Shown here: positions 1-7,753 of the stretch, in pieces
Position numbering within the stretch: position 1 is the stretch's first letter
How the letters are laid out: every line of letters starts with the position of its first letter
Origin: an uncultured Olsenella sp.
Lineage (GTDB): Bacteria > Actinomycetota > Coriobacteriia > Coriobacteriales > Atopobiaceae
Assembly (NCBI GenBank): GCA_947253595.1
Contig: CAMXZR010000024.1
Location: 1-17,815 of the forward strand
DNA length: 17,815 nucleotides
Reading direction: 5' to 3'
Position numbers and translations under genes: made by a program
The notes under the pieces: generated by a model
Told to the model about the DNA's origin: nothing
Databases searched by the model: none
The model's input: only the letters and a program-made list of their open reading frames with translations

Positions 1-232
1 CCCCCTCCTCGTGACAGCGCACGACCACGCCCTCCCCTCGCTCAAGCCCGGCCAGTCGATGGGAGAGGTCGATTCTCAGCTCCTCCGAGAGCTCGGGCAG
101 GGAGCTCAGGGTGAGCTGGCGCTCGCGTTCGGCCAGGGCCGCCCTGAAGCCCTTGAGGGGCTCGAACGGGATGAAGATCTTGGCGCGCTCCGAGAGGGGC
201 ATGCGCGGGTGCCTCAGGTAGAACTCATCCAC
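1..232 (-). CDS. YolD-like family protein (partial, cut by left edge)
   Basis: The 77 codons present start at a GTG (230-232) and read off the left end with no stop. The N-terminal part contains HPRMPLSERAKIFIPFEPLKG, then a charged helix (ALAERERQ) and a ...VVVRCHEEG stretch. The run 'RAK-F-PF--LKGF--AL-E-E' is the typical YolD-like signature. YolD proteins are small partners encoded next to UmuC-like polymerases in Gram-positive bacteria and have been proposed as UmuD counterparts; their biochemistry is poorly known. The GTG overlaps the polymerase stop (GTGGATGA, an 8-base overlap), so translation is probably coupled. An in-frame TAG lies just upstream, leaving this GTG as the only standard start. 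It is too short and too close to the edge to judge its full length. Family call is from motif memory, not a search. Confidence 0.72.
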   Translation of the reverse strand, partial: MDEFYLRHPRMPLSERAKIFIPFEPLKGFRAALAERERQLTLSSLPELSEELRIDLSHRLAGLERGEGVVVRCHEEG

Positions 233-1622
233 TGCGATGCCCGCCTATCTGCGCGTTGCGCTCGCGCGCCGTCGCGTCAGGCAGGAGGTCGAGCCCCCTC
301 AGCAGGGCGTTCTTGCCAAACCTCTGCTTGACCGCGCTCACCGCCTCCTGCCGGGCCCTCTCGCGCGGCGACTCCGCGACCTCCTGGAAGAGGCCCAGCT
401 GAAGGCCCTGCCCTCCCTCGTCGCGCAGCTCGCCCAGCACGAGGGTGAGCCGGTGTATGGGACGCCGCGGATCAGCGATGCGCCGGTAGAGCGGCTCGAG
501 GGCGGCCCATATCTGCCTCAGGGAGCTCGTGGGGCCGGGCAGGCGCACGGACCCACCGTCGGCAGACTCCCCCCAACGCACCTGGGACCCGCGCTCCCCC
601 TCGACCTCCCCCGAGGCATGGGCAGGCAGGGGGGCCACCTTCCCCCTCCCGTCGAGGCGGTACCCCAGGGTAAGGGAGAGGGTCGAGGCCACGAGGCCCC
701 TCTCCACCAGCTCGAGGGCGAGGGCGTCGGCCATCTCCTTCGCGATCACCAGGCCACCCTCGAGGCCCACGTCCTCGCCCAGGACCTGGCCGTTGCTCAG
801 GCTCCTGCTCTGGGGGCGGTAGGCCTTGATGTCCGAGATGGTAACGGGCTCCCTCCCCCAGGCATGGTCTATGAGCAGCTCGGCGTCTATGCCGAAGACG
901 CGGTAGAGGGGCTCCCTCGGATAGCTGGCCACCTGGCCCATGGTATGGATTCCCAGCTCCGAGAGGCGACGGGCCGTGCCAGCCCCCACGCGCCAGAAGT
1001 CGGTGATCGGACGGTGGTTCCAGAGTGTGGAACGGTAGCTCTCCTCGTCCAGCTCGCCAAAGAAGCCGGGGCTGTGCTTCGCCGTAATGTCCAGCGCCAC
1101 CTTGGCGAGGTAGAGGTTGGTGCCCAGGCCGCAGGCGGCAGGGACGCCCGTCGTCCTCACGACGTCCTCGCGTATGTGCTCGCCCAGCTCGCGGGCACTG
1201 CACCCGTAGAGCTCGAGATAGCCCGTCACGTCTAGGAAGGCCTCGTCGATGGAGTAGACGTGGATATCATCGGGAGAGACATAGCGCAGGTAGATGGCAT
1301 AGATGTCTGCCGAGCGCTCGATGTAGAGCGACATCCGCGGCGGTGCCATGAGGTAGTCGATGGAGGACGGGATCTGGAACACGCGACAGCGGTTGCGGAC
1401 CCCCAGCTCCTTGAGGGCGGGAGAGACGGCAAGACAGATCGTCTTGCTCGTGCGCGCGGGGTCGGCCACCACGAGCCTGGTGGTCATGGGGTCGAGCCCG
1501 CGCTCGACGCACTCCACCGACGCGTAGAAGCTCTTGAGGTCGATGACCAGGTACTGGCGGCGCAGGCTGTCAGAAGCGCCCTCGCTCCCCCGGACGGAAG
1601 CGGGGGTCACGGCTGCTTCCAC
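225..1622 (-). CDS. Y-family DNA polymerase (UmuC/DinB-like)
   Basis: This is a translesion DNA polymerase, which copies damaged template with low fidelity. The 465-residue protein has the N-terminal motif VIDLKSFYASVE (D28 would bind metal) and the palm motif YSIDEAFLDVT, with catalytic acids D126 and E127. A helix-hairpin-helix-like stretch (RLSELGIHTMGQVASYP, about 219-235) is followed by a little-finger domain at about 265-420. The length and the ICLAVSPALKELGVRNRCRVFQIP region (about 62-85) resemble the UvrX/UmuC-like group found with YolD partners. The start is GTG 1622, only 6 bases after the DJ-1 stop; a second GTG at codon 5 is an alternative. The first 20 or so residues are not part of the family core. 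It lies in an operon with the DJ-1 gene and a YolD-like gene, downstream of a LexA-type box, so SOS induction is likely. Confidence 0.93.
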   Translation of the reverse strand: MEAAVTPASVRGSEGASDSLRRQYLVIDLKSFYASVECVERGLDPMTTRLVVADPARTSKTICLAVSPALKELGVRNRCRVFQIPSSIDYLMAPPRMSLYIERSADIYAIYLRYVSPDDIHVYSIDEAFLDVTGYLELYGCSARELGEHIREDVVRTTGVPAACGLGTNLYLAKVALDITAKHSPGFFGELDEESYRSTLWNHRPITDFWRVGAGTARRLSELGIHTMGQVASYPREPLYRVFGIDAELLIDHAWGREPVTISDIKAYRPQSRSLSNGQVLGEDVGLEGGLVIAKEMADALALELVERGLVASTLSLTLGYRLDGRGKVAPLPAHASGEVEGERGSQVRWGESADGGSVRLPGPTSSLRQIWAALEPLYRRIADPRRPIHRLTLVLGELRDEGGQGLQLGLFQEVAESPRERARQEAVSAVKQRFGKNALLRGLDLLPDATARERNAQIGGHRSG

Positions 1623-1628
1623 GGAAGG

Positions 1629-2210
1629 CTAGCCCTGGTACACGATGCCGGTCTTGACCTTCTCCCGGGCCTCTTCGCCCAGAATCCGGCGGACCAGGAC
1701 GAGCCCGAGCTCGAGGGCCGTACCCAACCCCTTGCTCGTGACGAGATTGCCGTCCTCCACGACCGCGTCTTGCAGGAGCTGGGCACCGTGCTCCACGAGC
1801 ACCTCCTGGAAGCCGGGGTTTCCCGTGGCCCTGCGCCCCTCGAGGAGCCCCAGCTCGGCCAGCACCGAGGGAGCGGCACAGATGGCCGCGACGTCGCCAC
1901 CACGGCCCGCATGCTCCACGAGGGCGCGGCACAGGGGCTCGCAGGCGCGCAGGTTCCTCGTCCCTGGCATGCCGCCAGGCAGGAAGAGCAGGTCGTAGCT
2001 AGAGAAGTCGAAGGCCTCGTCGAAGATGCTGCGGTCGCAGCCCACGCTCACGCCGTGGCTCGAGACGACCGAGCGCTCGGGGGCGATGGAGACCTTGTCG
2101 CAAGGAATGCCTGCCCTGAAAAGCAGGTCAGAGACCACGAGCCCCTCGCACTCCTCGAAGCCCTCGGCAAAGAACGCCGCCACCCGGTACCCGCTTGCCT
2201 GTCTGAGCAT
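1629..2210 (-). CDS. DJ-1/PfpI family protein
   Basis: The 193 residues have the DJ-1/YajL/ThiJ fold signature. A conserved acid region (AEGFEECE, with E22 matching DJ-1 Glu18) comes first, then LPGGMPG (78-83). The nucleophile elbow is AAICAAPSVL with Cys111, followed by the ATG-GF and TSKGLGTA motifs. Family members act as redox-sensing chaperones, glyoxalase or deglycase-type enzymes, or amidases; the sequence does not decide among them. There is no signal peptide, so the product is probably cytosolic. ATG 2210 has an excellent ribosome binding site (AAGGGGAGG, about 5 bases upstream). It is the first gene after the SOS-box promoter and is followed 6 bases later by the Y-family polymerase, which suggests a damage or stress role. 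That role is inference from context. Confidence 0.9.
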   Translation of the reverse strand: MLRQASGYRVAAFFAEGFEECEGLVVSDLLFRAGIPCDKVSIAPERSVVSSHGVSVGCDRSIFDEAFDFSSYDLLFLPGGMPGTRNLRACEPLCRALVEHAGRGGDVAAICAAPSVLAELGLLEGRRATGNPGFQEVLVEHGAQLLQDAVVEDGNLVTSKGLGTALELGLVLVRRILGEEAREKVKTGIVYQG

Positions 2211-2251
2211 GTAGGCCTCCCCTTCCTCGTCCCTTTTTGTCTCGCCTCAAC

Positions 2252-2269
2252 AGTATAGAACGCATGTTC
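2252..2269 (-). promoter_or_regulatory. LexA/DinR-type SOS box overlapping promoter of the DJ-1-polymerase operon
   Basis: Positions 2258-2269 read GAACGCATGTTC, a perfect GAACN4GTTC dyad. This is the core of the LexA (DinR) box known from Bacillus and actinobacteria. Directly downstream on the minus strand is TATACT (2252-2257), a 5-of-6 match to a -10 box, so the operator fills the promoter spacer next to the -10. The -35 is poor (TTCCGT at 2275-2280 with a 17-base spacer). Transcription would begin about 35 bases before the DJ-1 ATG. The gene pair downstream (Y-family polymerase and YolD) is a classical SOS target, which supports the call. LexA binding itself is inferred. Confidence 0.75.
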
Positions 2270-2282
2270 CCATAACGGAAGC

Positions 2283-2666
2283 TCAATCGTCAGTCCCCGG
2301 CGCACGGCGGCGCGACTTCAGCCGGGAGCGCCGGTGCTTCTCGTCCAGTCTCCTCTGGCGGGCGGCGTGGCTGGGCCTGGTGGCGTGGCGCTGCTTGGGC
2401 GGGACGGCCCTGAGCCGGAGCTCCCGCCTCAGCTTCTGGAGGCAGCGCAGGCGGTTCTGGTGCTGGCTGCGCGACTCCCTGCTGGTGACCACGATGCCCG
2501 TAGGAAGGTGCCTCATGCGCACGGCGGAGTCCGTGGTGTTCACGCCCTGGCCGCCGGGCCCCGTGGCCCGGAACACGTCCACTGAGCACTCCCGCACGAG
2601 CTGCCCCACGTCCTTTCTCGCGAAGCGCGCGTAGTCACGATGCCCCAGCTTCCCCTCGCCGGCCAT
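2283..2666 (-). CDS. RF-1-domain peptidyl-tRNA hydrolase-like protein (ArfB-like)
   Basis: This small protein has the GGQ motif of class I release factors (RATGPGGQGVNTTDSAVR, with GGQ at about 38-40 from this start). It has no codon-recognition domain. The C-terminus is a very basic tail (RPSHAARQRRLDEKHRRSRLKSRRR) like the mRNA-channel-binding tail of ArfB/YaeJ and mitochondrial ICT1. The likely role is release of peptide from stalled ribosomes. ATG 2666 is chosen because AAGGA sits 8 bases upstream. An in-frame ATG at 2675 (three residues longer) has AAGG directly abutting it and overlaps the MATE stop as ATGCCTAG. From the chosen start it is about 127 residues, close to ArfB length. Probably cotranscribed with the MATE gene. 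It could instead belong to the related, uncharacterised short RF-1-domain family. Confidence 0.85.
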   Translation of the reverse strand: MAGEGKLGHRDYARFARKDVGQLVRECSVDVFRATGPGGQGVNTTDSAVRMRHLPTGIVVTSRESRSQHQNRLRCLQKLRRELRLRAVPPKQRHATRPSHAARQRRLDEKHRRSRLKSRRRAPGTDD

Positions 2667-2667
2667 G

Positions 2668-4044
2668 CTAGGCATCCTTCGGCCCGAGCTCGTGCCTGAA
2701 TGAGAAGAGGGCCCATAGGGAGAGGGCGAGCGAGAGGAAGGACATCACGGGGTAGTTGAGCCAGAGCCCCGTGAGGCCGAGCGGCCAGAGGAGCGGGAGC
2801 TCCAGGAGGGGGAACACCAGGGCGCTGCAGACCGAGAGGACGGACGCCAGCTTGGACATTTGGATGGCCGTCATGAAGGCCTGGGTGGCGAACGAGAACC
2901 ACCTCACAAGGAACGACACGGCGAACACTCGGAAGGCGACGGTCGCGAGCCCCACGAGCTCAGGGGCGGGGTCAGAGATGAAGAGCAGGGTGAGCTCACG
3001 CGGGAAGAGCGCCATGGCGACACCCGAGGCGAGGGAGATGGCCGCGGTCGCGACGAAGACGCAGCGCTCTATGGCTAGGACCCGATCCCGCCTGCGCGCC
3101 CCCCAGTTGTATCCCACGGAGGGCTGGAGCGAGTCGCAGACGCCGTAGATCAGGGGAAAGACGAAACCGTCGACATACATGAGCAGGCCGTAGGCCGACA
3201 CCGCGTACTCCCCGCCCAGGAGGAGCAGGGCGGCATTGAGCGCGATCGAGGTGACGCGACCCGCGACGTTGTTGAGGAAGGTGGGCATGCCCGAGACCGC
3301 AATCTCGCGCACGAGGGCCCAGCTCAGGCGGGGCCTGACGAAGCGCAGCTGCATCCTCCCCAGGGCGAAGGGCAAAAGCGCGAACAGCGTGCAGACCGCC
3401 ATGGCAAGGGCATATCCCAGGGCGGCCCCCAGGATCCCCAGATGGAGGAAGTACATCAGCGAGAACTCGACCACGCCCCCGAAGACCGCCATGAAGACGT
3501 TGAGGGAGAGTGACGAGCGAATCATCCCGCAGGCCTTGAGGTAGTTGTCGACCGCGAACATGCCCACCGTGAGTGGCGAGAGGGCCGCGTAGACGCGCAG
3601 GAAGGTCACCGCCATCGCGGCAAGCTCGCCGGTCGCACCCATGGCGGCCATGACGGCGGGGGCGGCCAGGAAGAGCAGGGCACCCGTGAAGGTGCCCAGG
3701 AGGACGTTGAGGAGGACGGAGCAGCTGAAGATGTTGTTGGCGCGCGCGTCGTCCCCCCTGCCCATGCTGATGGAGATGGGCACCGAAGACCCGACGCCGA
3801 TCATGTCGCCGAAGGCGAAGTTGAGGATCACGAAGGGCATGGCCAGGTTCACGGCGGCGAATGCCTGCTGCCCCAGGAGCTGTCCGACGAAGATGCCGTC
3901 CGCTAGGTTGTAGAGGGCGGAGGCGAGCATGCTCGCCGCACCGGGCGCGGCAGCCGTGAAGAAGAGCCTGAGCGGGGGCGTGTCGACGAAGAGGCTGCGG
4001 GCCCTCTCCGCCTGAGCCACACTGCCTTCCTGCATCTCTGTCAT
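2668..4044 (-). CDS. MATE family multidrug efflux transporter
   Basis: The product is 458 residues, the usual MATE length, and is hydrophobic throughout with about 12 predicted membrane segments. The N-terminal stretch (APGAASMLASALYNLADGIFVGQ, about residues 33-55) matches the first MATE repeat, with the typical 'YN--D-IFVG' pattern. The second repeat begins near AVSGMPTFLNNVAGRVTSIALNAAL. Family members export cationic drugs or other organic compounds by Na+ or H+ antiport; the substrate here cannot be read from sequence. ATG 4044 has GGGGAG 5 bases upstream. The gene ends by overlapping the first possible start of the RF-1-domain gene, so the two are probably translated from one message. 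Confidence 0.92.
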   Translation of the reverse strand: MTEMQEGSVAQAERARSLFVDTPPLRLFFTAAAPGAASMLASALYNLADGIFVGQLLGQQAFAAVNLAMPFVILNFAFGDMIGVGSSVPISISMGRGDDARANNIFSCSVLLNVLLGTFTGALLFLAAPAVMAAMGATGELAAMAVTFLRVYAALSPLTVGMFAVDNYLKACGMIRSSLSLNVFMAVFGGVVEFSLMYFLHLGILGAALGYALAMAVCTLFALLPFALGRMQLRFVRPRLSWALVREIAVSGMPTFLNNVAGRVTSIALNAALLLLGGEYAVSAYGLLMYVDGFVFPLIYGVCDSLQPSVGYNWGARRRDRVLAIERCVFVATAAISLASGVAMALFPRELTLLFISDPAPELVGLATVAFRVFAVSFLVRWFSFATQAFMTAIQMSKLASVLSVCSALVFPLLELPLLWPLGLTGLWLNYPVMSFLSLALSLWALFSFRHELGPKDA

Positions 4045-4135
4045 CTAAGCTCCCCATCGCCCTTCTCGGATGCCGTCGTGACATGGTCGCATGGACATCG
4101 GCCCCGTGCAAGGTGCCGACATCCCATGCCAGGGC

Positions 4136-6850
4136 CTACTCGCTCCTGAGCGCCTCAACCGGGTCGCGCCGGGCAGCCATACTCGAGGGGATGAGTCCTG
4201 CCACCAGGGTGAGGACCACGCTGATGGCGACGAGCGAGAGGGCGCTCTGCCAGGGCAGGACCATGATGTTGGGTACGCCTTTCCAGCTCAGGATGAAGGC
4301 GTTCACGGGCACCGAGACCAGGTACACGAGGCCAACTGCGAAGACGCCCGAGAGCAGGCCCTCGATAACAGTCTCGGCGTTGAAGATGTTCGCGACGTTG
4401 AGCTTGGACGCCCCCATGGCACGCAGGATGCCTATTTCCTTCTTGCGCTCAAGGACCGAGATGTAGGTGATGATGGCGATCATCACCGAACTCACGACCA
4501 GGGAGATGGACACGAAGGCGATGAGGACCGTCGAGATCATGTTCACGATGTCGGTCACGGAGCTCATGAGGGTGCCCACCAGGTCGGAGTACTGGATGGC
4601 CGAGTCTGGCTTCCCCGCCGCCTCCTCGTCCCGGTTGTAGGCTTCTATGATGTCCTGGACCGCCTGCTTGGCGTCGAAGTCACGGGGGTAGATGCCGATT
4701 GACTCGGGGTCTTCGAGCCTGGCATAGCCGAGCCTCTTCATGTTCGCGTCATAGCTCAGGTCGCCCGCGTTCATGTAGTTCTGCAGGAGCGAGCTCAGGT
4801 CGTCCTGGCTCATGTTGAGCTTGATGGCCCGCGAGAAGGCACCGGCGTCCACCGAAAAGCCGCTCTGGAGGGCGGACGAGAGGGACGACATCTGGCTCTG
4901 CAGCTTGCCCGCGATGGCGCTGGAGAGCTGCGTCCCCAGCTTGGAGGTCGCTGCGGCCACCTGGGTCTGAAGCTGGCTCGCGAGCTGGGTGGCCATGACC
5001 TGTGCCGCCTGCCTCACGAGGCCCTGCAGGGCATTCGAGAAGTAGGGCGCGAGCTGCTCCTGGAGGTAGCTCTGCATGGCCTGTCCGACCACGTCGCCCA
5101 AGCTGGAGTCGTAGCCCTCCCTCAGGTCGGCGAGGATGGACTTGGCCTCGTCGGTCTGCAGGTACTCCTGGACGAGGGCGGCATAGTCCACCTGCCCCCC
5201 CGAGGGGACGAGCCTGCTTCCCGCCCAGGCTGCGAAGCCAGAGGCGAGCCTGTTGGCATCGCTGGCCAGCCGTGTCCTCTGCTCGTCGGTGAGGCCCGAT
5301 GGCGCGTCGGCGATGCCGCTCTGTGCGAGGTCGAACTTCGGTGCCCCCGCCATGAGGGCCGCCATGCTCTGGGCGTTGAAGATGCCGGACAACTGGCTCG
5401 TGTCGAGGTTGACGGAGCCCATGTCGAAGCCCGAGGAGTCTGGAGCGAACCCCGAGATGTCGAGCGACCCCAGGTCCATGCCCGACGAGAGCCCGGACAG
5501 GGAACCCGCGTCGAACGAGAAGGCGCTCTTGAGGGCGGCCTCGTCGACCGTGAAGAGAGAGCCCATGTCAAGCTCCTTGCCCTGCCCCTGCTGCAGCTCC
5601 TCAAAGCTCTTGCCGATGAAGACGTCCGTGTCGGGATTGGCGATCTGCTCCTTCACGATGTCGGAGTCCGCCGCGTCCTGGATGAGCTCGTCCGTGAGCG
5701 CCGAGGTGTAGCCGATCCCCTCGCGCACGAGGCTGGAGGAGCTCGCGCTCTTGGGCTTGACCACTCCCACGACCCTCAGGGTCAGGCCGGCGTCGACCGC
5801 AGAGCGCAGGGAGGCGGCGTCGCCCGACATGTCGGTCCAACCCCCCGTGCTGCCGTTCCTCTGGTAGAGGGCTGACGAGGGAACGACCTTGAAGCTCATG
5901 CTCAGCGCGTCGTCATAGCTGAAGTCGCGATAGTCGTCGGGCCCCTGCACCTCCTGGCCGCTCAGCACCTGGCTCATCATGTCGTTCATGATCTTGGTGT
6001 CATAGAAGCCCAGGCTATAGAGGGTGTAGTCGCTGATCCTGCCGTTGGAGTCGAGCACGAGCACCGCCTCGTCGGCGCTCTTGGGCCAGCTTCCGGCCAC
6101 GACGTCCATCTGGTCGTCGAGCATCTTCTGGTCACTCACGAGCTCGCTGAACGAGGAGCTGGTGGCACCTCCCGTGAGCGCCGAGCCCATGACCCCGCCT
6201 GACACCTTGGCGGTGACCTCCGAGGGATTGAGCCTCGTGACACCGGCACTCGTGTCCGCCTTGTAGATCTGGGGGGTCACGCCGTAGGAGTACTTGATGG
6301 TATTGACATAGGGCTGGATCCCACTCTGGCCCCCCTCGAGGTATGCCTTAAAGGACGAGAGGTCGTTGTTCTTGACCTGGGCGAACATGTCGGTCATGAC
6401 CTTGTCCTGGCCGATGGTCCCGCCGTCCACGGAAGCCTGCTGGGAGCCGGTGCCCGTAGCCTCTCCCATGACTCCGCCGCTCAGCAGGCTCGACATGTCG
6501 AAGCTGCTCTTGGTGATGGTGAGGGGGTACGACGAGAGCGAGCGCTCCTCTGTGTCCTTGATGTAGCCGTTCACACCGTTCGAGAGGACCAGAATCGCTG
6601 CGATGCCGATGATGCCGATCGAGCCCGCGAAGGCGGTGAGGAAGGTCCGGCCCTTCTTGGTCATGAGGTTGTTGAACGAGAGCGAGAGTGCCGTCGCGAA
6701 CGACATCGAGGCGCGCCTGCCGGGTTTGCTGGCGTCCGTCGCCCTCGACCCGTCCGCGTCAGGAGCCCCTGCGGCCGCGGGCACGGCCTCCGGCTCCCCC
6801 GTGGGCAGGGGGTCGCTGTCGTCCTCGATGCGCCCGTCGCGCACGCGCAT
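4136..6850 (-). CDS. FtsX/MacB-type ABC transporter permease (permease part of a broken ATPase-permease fusion)
   Basis: This 904-residue open frame has one membrane segment at about 70-92 (RTFLTAFAGSIGIIGIAAIL). A very large domain of about 670 residues, presumably outside the membrane, follows, then three more segments (about 768-798, 828-853, 868-892). The FtsX hallmarks ERKKEIGILRAMGASKLNVAN (801-821) and AARRDPVEALRSE at the C-terminus are clear. The outer domain holds a Ser/Gly/Asp-rich stretch (about 449-490) and a long Gln/Ser/Ala helix (about 585-665). The first 20 or so residues (RVRDGRIEDDSDP) are the normal end of an ABC ATPase, so this was one polypeptide with the upstream ATPase. 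Neither ATG 6850 nor the internal ATG 6706 has a ribosome binding site. The permease may therefore be poorly translated on its own. Substrate unknown; cell-envelope processes or peptide efflux are typical of this type. Confidence 0.88.
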   Translation of the reverse strand: MRVRDGRIEDDSDPLPTGEPEAVPAAAGAPDADGSRATDASKPGRRASMSFATALSLSFNNLMTKKGRTFLTAFAGSIGIIGIAAILVLSNGVNGYIKDTEERSLSSYPLTITKSSFDMSSLLSGGVMGEATGTGSQQASVDGGTIGQDKVMTDMFAQVKNNDLSSFKAYLEGGQSGIQPYVNTIKYSYGVTPQIYKADTSAGVTRLNPSEVTAKVSGGVMGSALTGGATSSSFSELVSDQKMLDDQMDVVAGSWPKSADEAVLVLDSNGRISDYTLYSLGFYDTKIMNDMMSQVLSGQEVQGPDDYRDFSYDDALSMSFKVVPSSALYQRNGSTGGWTDMSGDAASLRSAVDAGLTLRVVGVVKPKSASSSSLVREGIGYTSALTDELIQDAADSDIVKEQIANPDTDVFIGKSFEELQQGQGKELDMGSLFTVDEAALKSAFSFDAGSLSGLSSGMDLGSLDISGFAPDSSGFDMGSVNLDTSQLSGIFNAQSMAALMAGAPKFDLAQSGIADAPSGLTDEQRTRLASDANRLASGFAAWAGSRLVPSGGQVDYAALVQEYLQTDEAKSILADLREGYDSSLGDVVGQAMQSYLQEQLAPYFSNALQGLVRQAAQVMATQLASQLQTQVAAATSKLGTQLSSAIAGKLQSQMSSLSSALQSGFSVDAGAFSRAIKLNMSQDDLSSLLQNYMNAGDLSYDANMKRLGYARLEDPESIGIYPRDFDAKQAVQDIIEAYNRDEEAAGKPDSAIQYSDLVGTLMSSVTDIVNMISTVLIAFVSISLVVSSVMIAIITYISVLERKKEIGILRAMGASKLNVANIFNAETVIEGLLSGVFAVGLVYLVSVPVNAFILSWKGVPNIMVLPWQSALSLVAISVVLTLVAGLIPSSMAARRDPVEALRSE

Positions 6851-7481
6851 CGCCGCGCGTGGCGTATGCCTCGGCGAGGTCGGGGTTGTGCGTGACCATC
6901 ACGACGAGGCGGTCGCGCGCCACCTCCTTCAGGATGTCCATGACCTGCACGCCGGTCTCGCTGTCGAGGGCACCGGTAGGCTCGTCCGCAAGCACGATGT
7001 CGGGGTCGTTCACCAGCGCGCGGGCGATGGCGACGCGCTGCATCTGCCCACCGGAGAGCTGGCTCGGACGCTTGTGGAGGTGCTCTCCCAATCCCACGCG
7101 CTCGAGGGCGGCCTTCGCGCGGGCGCGACGCTCCGAGCGCCCCACCCCGGCCAGGGTGAGGGCTAGCTCCACGTTGGAGAGGATGCTCTGGTGCGGGATG
7201 AGGTTGTAGCTCTGAAAGACGAAGCCCGCGCGGTGGTTGCGGTAGGTGTCCCAGTCCTTCGAGCCGAAGTCCTTGGTAGAGGTGCCGTTGACCACGATGT
7301 CTCCCGAGTCGGCGTGATCGAGACCGACCAGTATGTTGAGCATGGTAGTCTTGCCCGACCCTGAGGGGCCCAGGATGGCCACGAACTCGTTGTCCCTGAA
7401 GGCCACCGACACGTCGTCCAGGGCTACCTAGGTGAAGGAGTCGGTGACGTAGGCCTTGCGGATGTTCTTGAGCTGAAGCAT
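6759..7481 (-). pseudogene. ABC transporter ATP-binding domain, interrupted by an amber codon and a frameshift
   Basis: Reading from ATG 7481 gives MLQLKNIRKAYVTDSFT, then TAG (7428-7430), then VALDDVSVAFRDNEF. The family normally has Gln (CAG) at this point, so a C-to-T change explains the stop. After the stop the frame is open from GTG 7412 with all ATPase motifs: Walker A GPSGSGKT (15-22 from that GTG), Q-loop Q67, signature LSGGQMQ (119-125), Walker B with D143-E144, and H-loop H175. After AEAYATR (R186, 6855-6857) the frame shifts. The expected continuation RVRDGRIEDD is found one frame over, in the permease frame, consistent with one extra base between about 6847 and 6854. The rest, to 6759, is out of frame. 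A restart at GTG 7412 would lose the first beta strand. Upstream of ATG 7481 only a weak GAGAG lies near the right place. Confidence 0.8.
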
Positions 7482-7672
7482 GCCAACCGTCTCTCGCGCG
7501 AATTTTTCACCTGCTGGTTCTACCTAGAAAGCCTGACCCTAGGCAAGGGCCGGCAGATTCACCCCATGCACACCTGATGCTGGCCACGCGGGACGACGTG
7601 GGGACGCAGATCTCTCCCCATATTTTTTCTCTGAACCACATAACCCGATTCTCATACTTCATGTGGTGTTTC

Positions 7673-7691
7673 ATTGCAATTAAATAGCAAT
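7673..7691 (+). promoter_or_regulatory. Possible activator/repressor site: ATTGC-N9-GCAAT
   Basis: ATTGC (7673-7677) and GCAAT (7687-7691) form a dyad. ATTGCAAT (7673-7680) is itself a perfect palindrome. GCAAT is also directly repeated with an 11-base period (7676-7680 and 7687-7691), close to one helical turn. The site would sit around -50 relative to the proposed pfl transcription start, a usual place for an activator. It does not match the FNR, CRP or Rex consensus sequences I know. Function is inferred from symmetry and position only. Confidence 0.35.
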
Positions 7692-7697
7692 ATGTTG

Positions 7698-7753
7698 TGT
7701 ACATCCCAGATGGACTGACTTAGACTGAGTCCTACCCCTCACAAAGGACTCTG
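7698..7753 (+). promoter_or_regulatory. Probable pfl promoter with overlapping downstream dyad
   Basis: TGTACA (7698-7703, 4 of 6 with TTGACA) and TAGACT (7721-7726, 4 of 6 with TATAAT) are separated by 17 bases. Immediately downstream is a perfect 7-base inverted repeat, GAGTCCT (7727-7733) and AGGACTC (7745-7751), with an 11-base loop. The predicted start site lies near 7733, so the dyad could be an operator at +1 or a hairpin at the start of the leader RNA. Alternative -10 boxes exist (TATGTT, 7691-7696). Confidence 0.4.

Noticed and set aside
237..2258. Two 332-codon plus-strand frames opposite the polymerase and DJ-1 genes
   Set aside because: Low-complexity Gly/His/Arg composition, no motifs, and antisense to confident genes.
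4098..4119. TCGGC/GCCGA inverted repeat between the MATE and ABC genes as a terminator
   Set aside because: Only 5 base pairs with a 12-base loop and no T-run; expected by chance at this GC content.
6840..6860. Programmed ribosomal frameshift joining the ABC ATPase and permease
   Set aside because: No slippery run or downstream pseudoknot is evident, and the separate amber codon upstream shows the gene is simply damaged.
7507..7704. 65-codon minus-strand frame in the ABC-pfl intergenic region
   Set aside because: No ribosome binding site worth the name, no family resemblance, and it runs through the AT-rich promoter dyads.
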